This document shows, piece by piece, positions 8,420-19,149 of a stretch of 28,632 bases of DNA (positions are counted from its first letter, which is position 1; each line of letters starts with the position of its first letter). The notes beneath the pieces are model-generated. The model had not been told where the DNA came from, did no database searches, and saw only the letters and a list, made by a program, of their open reading frames with translations. The position numbers were made by a program, and so were the translations under genes. The stretch lies in contig PJRA01000034.1 in assembly GCA_016987375.1 (NCBI GenBank), positions 93,440 to 122,071 of the forward strand, given 5' to 3'. The DNA comes from Brachionus koreanus (Eukaryota; Rotifera; Eurotatoria; Ploima; Brachionidae).

Positions 8420-9890
8420 TTATTGATTTTAAATTTTCATTTAATAAAATTTTTCAGAATTAAATAAATAATTAGTTAAGCATATCATGCTAAAATCAGA
8501 AATATCCAACCTTTCAGAAAACGAAAAATTTTATTTTTCAAGATAATGTACGAGTTTTTACTGTTTGATAGTTCCTCAAGGGAAGTAATCAAAAATTTAA
8601 GCAACTTGCTTCTATTTATTTGGTTAAATATTTCTATACTCTATTTAAGTTAATTTTCAAAAAAAAAATGAATGTGTCTTTTTTTAACATTAAAATATGT
8701 CATTTTTATTTTGACCAGAGTTGTTCAAAAGTCATAAAGTCAAAGTCAAGTCTTTTGACTTTACTTTTAAAAGACTTTAAAACCACTTTTTTTTGAGTTT
8801 TCTACAAAAATAAAAAAATATAATTTTATCGAATAATTTAATCTTATTAATTTTGACATTAAATTTTTAAATTAAAATTTCAACTTAAATAAAAATGTAA
8901 TTAATACTGACTTTTTTTTTGACTTTTGCACAAGTCTGATTTTGACTATTCTAAATTTTTTTTTTAAATAAAACTTTTTAGTGTTTTTTAAAATGATTAA
9001 ATTTTCAAAATGCATTTTTTAATCCAAATTAATAAAATTATAAGTATAAGAATATTTTTTAATGAGAGAATTAAATTTTTGGCTTCAAAAAATAAATATA
9101 AACACAAAGGCCCGGTGATTTTGACAACTTTTGCAGAAAAAACTATTTATTATAAAACTTTTTTATATGAAAACATAAAATGCTTAAAAAATCAGCATTT
9201 AAACTAAAAAATTTTTCAAATTTTAATCTGGGATGAAGATGATTTTAATCTGAATTAAATGAAGATTTTGATTTAACTCTCATTTAATCCAAAGGAGCAA
9301 AGCTGGACTAAGATAAGAAATAACAGGTTCGCGAATCCAATTCAAACAAGTCAAAAAGAATTTTTAATAAAAGTTTTTTTTTCTTTGATTTTTGCATAAT
9401 TTTACTATTTAAAAATCAAATGTGTGAAAATCTTTTATATTAAAAATTAAGCATTTCATCAAATCATTTTATAAATTTAAAATTTATTTCAAATTCTTTC
9501 ATTATTCAATCATTAAGCTTACTTTTACTAAATTTTTTAAGAAATTTTTTTTTTTTTAAAATCAAAATATTATTAAATATATTAAAAAATATTCAATTTG
9601 ACATAATTTTTTATCAAAAAATATTAAAACAATTTCTTTTAAGGAAAGGTACAAAAATGAATTTAAGAGTCTTTTGAAGCCTATATCATATTGCCTTACA
9701 GTGCAAAGAAATGAAAGTTATAATATAGATAAATCGAACATCAGCCTCAATTTATGGAATAAAAATAATTTGTCTATTAGAAACTAAGATGGATACCAGA
9801 CACAAATCATGCTTGGGCTACAAAGTATTGAATGAATTATTTCTATTTTTATAAATATACAATTTTATTCAAAAAAAAAAAAAGATTTAA
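8420..9890. other. AT-rich spacer, no gene seen
   Basis: No convincing coding frame. A short self-similar patch around 8720-8790 (AGTCAAAGTCAAGTCTTTTGACTTT) can fold back on itself. The open frame at 9010-9207 is AT-driven and has no recognisable motif. Confidence 0.55.
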
Positions 9891-9895
9891 TAAAA

Positions 9896-10457
9896 TCAAA
9901 TATTTGTTATTCCAATAACTCCACATGCTAATCGTCCACCAGCATTACCAGTTGTTTTGCTGAGCTCAGTTCCACCTAATAATGATAAAAATAGAGCTTG
10001 AAAGATTTAAAAAAATCTAAATTACCTTGGCCTAGATCGTCAGGGTCCGAGTGAACAATGATAGTTCGTCCAATGATTGAATGAGGTCCGTTTAGACGGA
10101 CTAAGCGATCATTAAAGTCAAATTTGGCTAAGCCATTTTCATCAGCAGTAATGTTGCCTAGGTCACCAACGTGCCTTTCTTCGTCTTCGGGTCCTCCGTG
10201 AGTTTTTTGAAAAGGATTAAAATGCGGACCTGCACTAATGCATCCGTTAGTTGTATCACCAAACTGGTGAATGTGAAAGCCGTGTTGACCTGGGCTTAAA
10301 TTGCTCACTTCGCCAAATATATGAACTGCCGAATCTAAACCCTGAAAAATAAATTTTTGAACAAAAATTTTTTTTTACTTTTTTTTACTTCTTGTTCAAA
10401 ATGGACCACTCCTTTCACTGTTTCGCCAATTAGGACGGCCACTGCTTTTATTGACAT
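9896..10457 (-). CDS. SOD1: Cu/Zn superoxide dismutase (3 exons)
   Basis: The enzyme dismutes superoxide to oxygen and hydrogen peroxide. Exons on the minus strand are 10457-10389, 10341-10026 and 9975-9896, split by 47- and 50-nt GT-AG introns, giving 154 aa, the usual cytosolic length. All metal and structural residues are visible: His46 and His48 (GFHIHQFGD), His63 (GPHFNP), His71 (THGGP), His80 and Asp83 (RHVGDLGN), His120 ([11 protein letters not shown]). Cys57 and Cys146 can form the intramolecular disulphide, and Arg143 ([10 protein letters not shown]) is the active-site arginine. The start [12 protein letters not shown] has no signal peptide, so it should be the intracellular form rather than the extracellular one. 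No residue is missing; the gene looks intact. Confidence 0.96.
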
Positions 10458-11100
10458 TCTAATGCAATCTCTTCTATGCTATGAAATTTTGTTTTGAATT
10501 AATTTTTAAAAGCAGTATTCAGTAATGGTTGCTAGGCAATCTTTTTTTATTTCTTTAAATAGAAACTCTAAATCAAATAATGCTTTACAAAAAATTAGGA
10601 TTAGACTAGAAATTTTTTTATGTATATTTAACTTATAAAATGAATGTCCGTATATAGTTGAGAATTATGAATCATGATTTTGGCCAGGCTTTCCTTAATC
10701 ATTATAATTGGGATAATTTTAATCCCTTAATTATATAAATAGATTTTTTAATTTTAAATTAATTTATTATTGTCTAAAAGATTTTATTTTGCCAAATAAG
10801 AACCGCTTTTGATTTACAATTTTTTAAAATAATTGATTATTAATATAAATTGTTACAAAAAGAGCATATATATCTCTTTTATAACAATAATGTATATTCT
10901 ACGATCAAATTAGTTTAACTAAATTGACAAAGCAGGATAACTAATTTAATCCCACTATAGTATACTTTTCTTTGATGTTACCGATATGGCTTATTTCATT
11001 TTCACTTACACTATACTTCCTTCTTTTTTGAATGATACCATTACACAATTCATAATTATGTTTCTTTTTTTTCAATTATTATCACTTGTCTAGTTAATAT
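10458..11100. other. AT-rich spacer upstream of SOD
   Basis: This holds the SOD promoter side and no recognised gene. An imperfect hairpin occurs at about 10850-10887 (TTGTTACAAAAAGAG / CTCTTTTATAACAA around a CATATATAT loop); its role is unknown. Confidence 0.45.
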
Positions 11101-11199
11101 GGTTAATTAACATAAAAAAAAAAACACTGTTGTATATTTGGGATAAATTAATAGGACATGCTTGAGATAAGTTATAATAGAATAAAAAAATAATTTTTG

Positions 11200-11332
11200 T
11201 AATACAAATTGAACAATATCACCCTCGAAATAATTTATTAATTCTGAATTTTTAGTTACTGGATGGTTCGAGTGTTCAGCATCAGATACAAAACAATGAC
11301 CTTTAGAGCCCTCGCTTAATTGGAAATACAAA
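11200..11332 (-). other. possible isolated exon, unassigned
   Basis: After a good acceptor-like TTATACAG on the minus strand the frame reads LYFQLSEGSKGHCFVSDAEH then SNHPVTKNSELINYFEG. The opening resembles the start of the luminal domain of p24/TMED cargo receptors (ALYF.I.EGEK+CF), but the remainder does not continue as a GOLD domain and I found no signal-peptide exon or downstream exon. It may be a gene fragment, an exon of an unrecognised gene, or chance. Composition is less AT-driven than its surroundings. Confidence 0.2.
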
Positions 11333-11339
11333 GCTGTAT

Positions 11340-12192
11340 AATATTATTTTTTTGATAATTTTTATTATAATAGTGGCAATTTATTTTGTTCTTATTTTTA
11401 TTAAATTAAATAATAATTTTTTGATGAGCGTTATAACGAACAAAATGACAATCAAATAAATAATGATTATAAATTTTTATGACATAATATAGATGCTTTA
11501 ATTTTATCCATTTAATTAGTTAGACTAGAATAATTGCTCGAAAATTTTTTGATAGTAATTGTATTGCATATTTGCAATCTTTATTAAATTAAAATTTGAA
11601 AGTTTTAAAGGTAAGTGTCTTTGTCTGGTGCAATGCAATGTAATTGCACAATTAAAATTTTTGAGCAAAAAGAGCAAATTGAATATTTTGTCCAGGAGGC
11701 TAGGAATCTTGAAAAATTTTTTCTATCGAATCTAATAATTTGAAAACTAAATAAAACTATTATGGTTTGAAAACTATTTGAAAACTAATCTAATAATTTG
11801 AATGTTTTTTTGAAAACTTTGATTATGATGCAAGAGATTCAGATTTTTGTGTTTGATCAAGATAATCTTTAAATACTCAAGGGTAAAAAAATTAATCCAC
11901 AAAAATGTTAGAACAAATTCAAAATTGAATAGATAAAATTGTGGATTTAATTATTTAAATTAACAGACTAAAAGCTTAAGTAATTTTATTAATTTTTTTT
12001 TAATCTGTTGTCGGTTAATATTTCATCCAAAAGATTCTCACAAATCTTGGTTAAATCGATAAAAAATTTTAAAATTAAAATCAAAAACTATTTTTTTATT
12101 ATCGATTTTTATAAAATAAAAAAAAAAAAACTGAAAAAAGAAATTTTTTAAATTTAAATATCTTTTTTGAAATTTTATAAAACAAAATAATA
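11340..12192. other. AT-rich spacer, no gene seen
   Basis: Low-complexity sequence with short direct repeats (TCTAATAATTTGAAAACTA near 11729-11805). No gene or RNA is supported. Confidence 0.5.
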
Positions 12193-14021
12193 ATGTCTTT
12201 ATTTGGGTAAAATGAATTAAATAAACTAAAAAAACTATGAATTATATGAAAATTTATTGATTTAGGTCTATTGAAATAAAGGACAAAAATTTAGCATTGG
12301 TGATATTAAGTCTATGCGCTTTTACACAGAACGCAATAGTTAGCGGAGCAAACAATGCAGTTTTGTCAACAATAGAGCGTGCATATTCACTAACAGCCAT
12401 GGAAAGTGCACTATTTCTAAGTGTCTACGACATAGCCAACATTATCGGCTCTCCCATCATTGGCTACTTTGGCGATCGCAGAAGCAAATCAAGAATTATT
12501 GCTTTCAGCATGCTGGGTCTGAGTATCGCCTCTCTTCTAATGACGATGCCACACTTTTTGTCTGCATCTAAGCATCTAGATAAGTCTAAAGGGGAAATAT
12601 TTAAACCAAAATTTCTTTGTCACGTGACCAATGTCACAATATTAAGTAGAATAAAATCAATGTCGCGCAAGCAAAATTTCAATAAAATAAAACTTTTTTT
12701 CTATGCATCTAATTTCATAAATGGAATATCAAGTGTAGCATTGCAGACAATAGCCATTTCATTTATAGAATGTATGGACAAAAAAGAAAAAGTGCATATG
12801 CGTCTAGGTGTTTATTTTGCCGTATCGGCAATGGGTGTAGGCATAGGTATGCTTTTAACTGGTAACTTTCTCAACATATCAGCACATAAAAATCAACAAC
12901 AATCAGTTTTATTTTTCTTCAATTCACATGGCTATGATTGGATCGGAGCTTGGTGGATTATTTACTCTATTTCATTTTTATTAAACATTTTACTTTCTAT
13001 TCTTGTTTTTAATTTTTCATCTTGTCTAATCAACAAAATTGATCAGTCAAAATTGTTGGACTGTAAAGATTTTGCAAGAAATGCTCTTAAAATAGTATCA
13101 AGTCAAATTTTTTGTCTGGTTACTATGTGCACAACATTTGAGACTTTTCTAATAAAAGGTTTTGGTTCCTATTTGACAAAGTTTTTTGAGTACCAGTACA
13201 GATTAGAGGCTAGCAAGGCAACTATGATTGCAGGCGGTGTTGGTTTTTTCAGTTTTGTCCTAGGTCCATTGACAGGGGCCTATTTGGTCAAAAGACTTGA
13301 GTGGAATGTAAAAAAGTGTGCCAAGTTTGTCTCAATTGTTTTATTTTTAACAAGTGGTGCATTTTTTGGTCTTGTTAGTTCATGTCGACAAGAAATCTTT
13401 GCTAAATATGATGAAAAATTTTCATGTAATTGTGATTTGGATTTTTTCTATCCAATTTGTTTTCAGGAAAATTTGATATTTCAATCGCCATGTCATGCTG
13501 GTTGTCTTTCATTTATCAAACCAAATATTTTCTCAAATTGTCTAGTATTCAAGAATAAGACTGCAAATATGTATGCATGTAGTCGACCAGCATCCCAATG
13601 TGTACTCAGTTTAATGATAGTTTCACTAGTTAGCTTGGTAATCTTATTTCTGAGCTCAATAGTATTTTTGCCTATTTTGAGAATTTTGCTCGAAAGTGTG
13701 AGCGAAGAAAGCCAGTCGTTTGCGCTTGGTATTCGCTCTTTGGTAAATAAATTGTTCGGTAATATACCAGGACCGATTGTTTTTGCTCTTGTTTTAAACA
13801 AGTCGTGTCTCCAATGGACTCACAGAGAACTAAGTGAAAATCAGACATGCAGATTGTATGAAAATAGATATTTTTCTTTATCACTTGCCTCTATGGGGAG
13901 TGCATTACGTTTTTTTTCAGCTATATCAGCATTTTTAACTCTTTATTTTCTTCGAAAACAAGATAGTTTTGTTGTCAGTTATCATTTTAGTGATCAGACT
14001 AAAGTGAAAATATCAAACTAG
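12193..14021 (+). CDS. organic anion transporter (OATP/SLCO family)
   Basis: A 12-TM solute carrier of the plasma membrane that exchanges amphipathic organic anions (hormones, bile-salt-like compounds, xenobiotics). The main exon begins after the acceptor TTTAG at 12265. A plausible tiny first exon, ATG at 12193 to 12206 (MSLFG), followed by a 59-nt intron, is in phase and gives 589 aa. Family marks: TM1-2 with STIERAYSL and SVYDIANIIGSPIIGYFGDRR; the superfamily signature DWIGAWW near residues 229-235 just before TM6; and a large extracellular loop between TM9 and TM10 with a Kazal-like Cys cluster (CNCDLDFFYPIC....SPCHAGC). The C-terminal half holds further TM segments and ends in a short Ser/Lys-rich tail. 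At 589 aa it is slightly short for the family because the termini and TM3-4 loop are compact. The first exon is the uncertain part; a different upstream start is possible. Confidence 0.9.
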
Positions 14022-14242
14022 CAGAATAAAGCAAAAAATAATCATAATCGTTTGAGCATTTTTTAATTATTTAAAAAAATTCAAAATAAATAGATTAATA
14101 AAGGAGCTTTTGGTCAAACTATTGTCATTTCTCTTATTTAAATTTAATTTGTTTTTTTAAAATTTTCTCTATTAAATTCGGTCATTTAAAAGAAACAAAC
14201 ACATTTTCTTTTTTTAATTTCTGAGATGTCTTGAGAAAAAGT

Positions 14243-14464
14243 TTAACTTGAGAAAGCCCGGCTGATTTCTCATAAAAATTTCAAATAAAGTTATTAATAG
14301 AAATTAAACATTTTTTTGATAATTTATTTATTTTTTAAAAAAATACAATCAAAATTTTTAGCTAATTAAACCCATTTTTTAATAATTTTATTTCTATGTA
14401 ATAAAATTCAAGTTTCAATTTTTCAAAAAGGGGTCTAAAAACCCCTGGGACGTTTTAGTGTTAA
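14243..14464. mobile_element. TTAA-flanked MITE, copy 2
   Basis: A 222-bp element bounded by TTAA at 14243-14246 and 14461-14464. The left end reads TTAACTTGAGAAAGCCCGG and the right end, reverse complemented, TTAACACTAAAACGTCCC. The interior shares AAGTTTCAATTTTT and the GGGGTCTAAAAACCCC hairpin with the 18448 copy. The TIRs have diverged more than in copy 1, suggesting an older insertion. Confidence 0.7.
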
Positions 14465-14534
14465 AAAAAAAACTTTGATTATTAAAAAATTAATTAATCT
14501 TGTTAGTAGTGTAAGTTGTTTTTTTTTATAATTT

Positions 14535-14820
14535 GGCGCTTTGAATTTAGGAACAAAAACAAAAAAATTTTAAATTAAAATAACTTTTTTTCTAATGGTT
14601 TAGAAATTGGTTCTGCAAAATGTTTCAACTGGTACAAGGTTTGTATCACCCAAATTTAGTCTGTGTAAAAACTCTGCTATTGTGCAAAACATCAAATGCA
14701 TTACAAACTTAGATTGCGCATTTTTCAGTTGATACATTTAGCAGAACAATTTTTAAACTCTTAGAAAAAAATTATTTCAATTCAAAATTTTTGTTTTTTT
14801 GTTCCAGAATTTTCAATTGC
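14535..14820. mobile_element. long-TIR MITE, copy A (same family as 18282)
   Basis: About 286 bp with inverted-repeat halves of roughly 120 bp. The left half carries GGAACAAAAACAAAAA, GGTTCTGCAAAATGTTTCA and ACTGGTACAAGGTTTGTATCA. The right half carries the reversed counterparts (TGATACATTTAGCAGAAC ... TTTTTTTGTTCC). It aligns along its length with the element at 18282-18841. No clear target duplication remains, so it is probably the older copy. Confidence 0.7.
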
Positions 14821-15550
14821 TATGAATTTTAATTATTTAGATCAAAATATTTCTCATTTGTTGAAGAAATTTCAAGAGAAAAACTCAACACAAGAAAAAA
14901 AATTTAAAATATTTAAAAAAATATATAGAGAAAAGACAAATTATTATGAAAAGCTAAGAATTCTGAATATTTTTTTTCTAAAAAATTGAAACATTATGTC
15001 CAGTACTGACTCTTCAGACCAACAAAACACAGTTATTTAAAAGATAAACTTTAGTATTAAAGCTTAAATTTAATTTTGACTTTGTCACCCTCCATTCCCC
15101 CCTTTTCCCCGTTACTATATATATATCTAATTTACTTTTATCATTCAGTTAAAATTTTTCAATAATCCAGAATGTCAAATCAAGAAGTGGACAAAAGAAA
15201 TTTGAATATTTTTATTAGATATTAATTCCTTTGTGATCAAGACTGTTTTCTACAAACAACAATGAGGTGTTTATCAGTCTCCTGGTCTCCTGAGGCATTG
15301 ACACTAGTTTTTTGATTAACTTTGAAATTGTAAAATTTGTAATAAAATCTTTAATTAAAGATTAGACTTTTTTTTGATCTAAAATAAATATATAAAGAAA
15401 CAAAAATTTTTCAATTATAAATTTTAAATGTTAAAAAAAAATTTTAAGTGAAGGTCGTTTAAAATTGAATTGAATTGTAAACTAAGTGCTTTTTAAATTG
15501 AAAAAAAAAACAACAAAAACAAAAATTATAATCTGTATTTTTGAAAAAAA
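14821..15550. other. spacer upstream of MCM5
   Basis: No gene seen. A pyrimidine tract, CCCTCCATTCCCCCCTTTTC (about 15089-15108), followed by TATATATATATC stands out in this AT-rich DNA about 430 bp before the MCM5 start; it could be promoter-associated or a microsatellite. Confidence 0.4.
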
Positions 15551-17831
15551 ATGCCTGCAATCCGAGACTATGCAAAAGATAAGAGTGATCTGAAGCGTTT
15601 TTTGACTGACTTCTATACTGATTTACCCAACGATGCCGGCAAATGCTTCAAATACTCAAAACAACTGGTAAATGCTTTATTCATTTATAAAGAAAAAATT
15701 TAAAAAAATTTTATTTTTCCAGAGAGACGTTGCCAACCGTGAGCAACAGGCATTGACCTTAGATTTGACTGATTTGGCCACACAGGACCAAGATTTGGCT
15801 GATGCATGTGTAGAAAACTCCAAACGCTACATAGACCTATTTTATGAAGCAGTCGAAGAACTCCTCCCCGAATACAAAGACAAAGATGTACGTTGTCTTT
15901 TTTTTTTCAGATCAAATTAGCTTAAATTAATTTTACAATAGACTGTGCACAAGGACACTCTTGATGTCTACATTGAGCATAGACTGTTGGCCGAGCAGCG
16001 CTTATACAGTGCTGACGCACCAAGAGAAGCACGCAATCGCTTTCCAAGCGAACTATTGCGCCGATTTGAAGTTTACTTCAAAGCACCGGCAAATATGAAA
16101 TCAGTGTCGGTGCGCCAAATAAAAGCGCGTTCCATAGGAAAGCTAGTCAATGTTAAAGGAGTGGTTATCCGAGCGACAGAGGTTAAGCCTCTTTTGCAAG
16201 TGGCAACATATACTTGCGATCGATGTGGTGCCGAAACCTATCAGCCAATAAACTCGGCTTCATTCATGCCGATTGAAATGTGTCAGTCACAAGACTGTCA
16301 GGTTAACAAAAGTGGTGGTCGCTTGTGTCTGCAAACAAGAGGTTCTAAATTTGTCAAATTTCAGGAGGTTAAAATCCAAGAGCATTCAGAACAAGTGCCA
16401 GTGGGAAATATACCAAGGGCTATTACTATTTATGCCAAGGGCGAGAATACACGCTTGTGCAAGCCTGGCGACCATGTCGGTATAACCGGCATTTTTTTGC
16501 CTCTGATCAAGACCGGATACAATCAAATATCACAGGGCCTGCTCTCAGATACTTTTGTAGAAGCGCACAATATTGTCAAGCTTAATAAGACAGAGGATGA
16601 GGAAATGCTGGCAGATGAGCTGAGTGAAGAAGAAGCGGCTAGAATATGCGAAGATGATTTCTACTCTAAATTGACATGTAGTATTGCGCCTGAGATCTAT
16701 GGTCATGAGGATGTAAAAAAAGCTCTTTTGTTACTACTTGTAGGTGGTGTTGATAAAAACTCACGTGGTATGAAAATAAGAGGAAATTTAAATGTGTTGC
16801 TAATGGGGGATCCAGGTGTGGCCAAATCACAGCTTTTAAATTACATAGACAGACTGGCAGTTAGAAGTCAGTACACTACTGGCCGGGGATCTTCAGGAGT
16901 AGGCTTGACCGCCTCAGTGATGAAAGACCCGATCACTGGCGAAATGATTCTAGAAGGAGGTTCATTGGTTTTGGCCGATCAGGGCATTTGCTGCATAGAT
17001 GAGTTTGACAAAATGTTAGACCAGGACCGAACGGCTATTCATGAAGTAATGGAACAGCAGACAATTTCGATAGCCAAGGCCGGTATAATGACATCACTTA
17101 ATGCCAGAGTTTCAATATTAGCTGCAGCCAATCCGGCTTATGGAAAATACAATCCAAAAAAAACAATAGAACAGAATATTCAACTGCCAGCGGCTTTGTT
17201 GTCCAGGTTTGATCTTTTGTGGCTGATCCAGGACAGACCGGACAAAGATTCAGACTTGAGACTTGCCCAGCACATTACTTATGTTCATCAGCATAATGTA
17301 CAACCACCGACCAACTTTACTCCATTGGATATGAAACTAATGAGAAGATATATTGCTTTGTGCAGAACCAAACAGCCTCTAGTGCCACAAGAATTGACTG
17401 ATCACATAGTAAGCGTGTATGTGGAGATGAGAAAAGAGGCCAGAGTAAGCTCAGATGCCACATTTACATCTGCGCGTACTCTACTTGGTATTTTGCGTCT
17501 TTCTACAGCTTTGGCTAGACTCAGACTTAGCAGTATGGTTGAAAGAGATGATGTACACGAGGCTATTAGACTAATGGAAATGTCAAAGGAATCGCTTAAG
17601 CCTAGGTACGAGTCAATGCAAAGACCGAAGAGCACTTCAGATCAGATATTCGCGATTGTGAGGGAGATGGCACCGTTGGATGGGCCGCGTGCTGTCAATT
17701 TTCAAGAAGCAATGGAAAAATGCACCAGAAAAGGCTTTACACCTGAAATGTTCAATGAGTGCTGCAAGACTTATGAAGATCTCAATGTTTGGTTAATCAA
17801 CAATGCCAGAACTAAAATAACTCTTATTTAA
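15551..17831 (+). CDS. MCM5: DNA replication licensing factor MCM5 (3 exons)
   Basis: A subunit of the MCM2-7 hexamer, the replicative DNA helicase loaded at origins in the nucleus. Exons 15551-15667, 15723-15887 and 15942-17831 join in frame through 55- and 54-nt introns to give 723 aa, close to the usual length of about 730. Visible in order: N-terminal domain starting [17 protein letters not shown]; the MCM zinc site Cys186, Cys189, Cys208, Cys213 (CDRCG ... CQSQDC); Walker A GDPGVAKS (383-390); the presensor hairpin region; Walker [10 protein letters not shown] (446-452); the arginine finger LLSRFDLL (515-518); and a C-terminal winged-helix-like end. MCM5-specific wording such as [12 protein letters not shown] and RAITIYAKG supports the paralogue assignment. 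The first exon is chosen because it supplies the family's N-terminus with a clean CTG|GTAAAT donor. No damage seen. Confidence 0.96.
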
Positions 17832-18050
17832 ATTTAATTTAATTTAATTTTTTTATCAATAACAATTAGAAATTGGCAATCTTAACAAATTAAAAAATTA
17901 TATATAACACAACAATATGGTCAATTTTTTTTATTTAATTGATGTAAATAAAATAAAAAATTTAATTTTTTTTTCATTTTGGATGTTTTGATGGCCGGGG
18001 GTAAAATAATTTTTTTTCACAAATTTTAATTTATACTCATTTCTTTAATA
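17832..18050. other. MCM5 3' flank
   Basis: AT-rich sequence with candidate polyadenylation signals (AATAAA near 17948). Nothing else is recognised. Confidence 0.4.
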
Positions 18051-18281
18051 CTAATTATTATGGAGTGAAATTAGATCTATCAATAAAAATTTATAATCAC
18101 TATGTGGACAATATTTAATAGTTGAAAAAGAATCAAAATTTTCTTGATGAATGATATGGTCAATATAACTAAGTTTGGTTTTAATTTCATTAGATTTGTT
18201 CAAGAAGCTTATTAAGTTAAGCTTTTTAAATTTTAATTTTTTTAAAAAATTGACAAAAAATTATTCTCCCCGGATTTATGA

Positions 18282-18841
18282 GGCATTGTGAATTTTAGAA
18301 CAAAAACAAAAACAAAAATATAAAATTAAAATAGCTTTTTTTCAAAGTGTCTAAAAATCGTTCTGCAAAATGTATCAGCTGATACAAGGTATGTATCACT
18401 CAAATTTAGTCCGTGCAAAATCTGTGCAATTTAATTTTAATATTTTTTTAACACTAGAAAGCCCGGCTATTTATTAGGAAAAATTTAAAATTTAGTTGTA
18501 TAGATAAATTAAATATTTTTTTCTGGCAATTATTCAAAAATTTTTAAGAGTTAAAAACAAGGGTTTAATTTTTAAAAGCTTTTTTGTAAAATTTTATTTC
18601 TTTCAAAAAATATTTAAGTTTCAATTTTTAAAAATGTGGTCTAAAAAACCCCTCGGGTTTTCTAGTGTTAATTCATATACTTTTTGCACAATTGCAGAGT
18701 TTTTACACAGACTAAATTTGGTTGATACATACCTTGTATCAGCTGATACATTTTGCAGAACCTATTTCTAAACCATTAGAAAAAAAGTTATTTTAATTTT
18801 AAATTTTTAATTTTGTTTTTTGTTCTAAAATTCACAATGCC
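18282..18841. mobile_element. long-TIR MITE with 9-bp target duplication (copy B)
   Basis: The element begins GGCATTGTGAATTTTAGAAC and ends with the reverse complement, with terminal inverted repeats of about 150 bp running through TGCAAAATGTATCAGCTG and ATACAAGGTATGTATCA. It is flanked by a perfect 9-bp direct repeat, GATTTATGA (18273-18281 and 18842-18850). Long TIRs with a 9-bp duplication are typical of Mutator-like elements, so this is probably a non-autonomous MULE. It carries a later insertion at 18448-18671; without that it is about 340 bp. It interrupts the LINE endonuclease remnant. Confidence 0.8.
18448..18671. mobile_element. TTAA-flanked MITE, copy 3, nested
   Basis: A 224-bp element with TTAACACTAGAAAGCCCGG at the left and TTAACACTAGAAAACCCGAG (reverse complement) at the right, TTAA at both ends. 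Its interior is similar to the 14243 copy (AAGTTTCAATTTTT, GGTCTAAAAAACCCC). It sits in the middle of the long-TIR element, so it inserted later. Confidence 0.8.
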
Positions 18842-19149
18842 GATTTATGATCCATATTTAAGTCTCCAATAATTGCAGTTCTATTATTCAAGTTATTAGA
18901 TAGTAAAAATTCTTCTAGATAAATAATGAAATCAATATCAGAAAAAGAAGGTGGTTTGTAGCAAAAGAGAAAATAAACATTTTGTTTCTAAGAACTTACT
19001 TCATATGATATACCTTCTTAATCACAATGAAATAGACAGTTAGAAATGCTCAGATTTTTTTAACAAAAACAACAATGCCGCCGCAACAATATCTCTTGAT
19101 CTTTAAAACATTCAAAATAAGAGATGTTTACTAAAAGATCAAAAATGTA

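Larger units (their letters stand above)
18060..19110 (-). pseudogene. LINE endonuclease-domain remnant, split by insertions
   Basis: Minus-strand frames on both sides of the element at 18282-18841 together look like the apurinic-type endonuclease of a non-LTR retrotransposon. Right part (about 19110 to 18842): CCGGIVVFVKK (~ RGGGVAIFVK), YKPPSFSDIDFIIYLEEFL (~ YRPP....F...LE..L) and IIGDLNMDHKS (~ the conserved GDFN.D motif). Left part (18272 to about 18060): ISFLNKSNEIKTKLSYIDHI (~ ...S.IDHIF) and STIKYCPHSDYK (~ the SDH catalytic motif, with His replaced by Tyr). Frameshifts are present. Splicing out the insertion joins the two halves through the duplicated GATTTATGA site. The RT remnant at 1195-1545 may be of the same clade, but that is not shown. 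Confidence 0.65.

Noticed and set aside
9310..9350. tRNA-like T-arm (AGGTTCGCGAATCC)
   Set aside because: The B-box consensus is broken by extra bases, and no acceptor stem, D-arm or anticodon arm can be drawn around it.
13493..13884. Open frames antisense to the OATP gene
   Set aside because: They are shadows of the transporter coding sequence, with no motif of their own.
15901..15920. TTTTTTTCAG at 15901-15910 as acceptor for MCM5 exon 3
   Set aside because: The frame after it hits stops at once. The AG at 15940-15941 restores the conserved [10 protein letters not shown] region in phase.
16273..17635. Alternative frames inside MCM5
   Set aside because: They overlap the conserved MCM5 frame, which has every catalytic motif; they reflect codon bias of the real gene.
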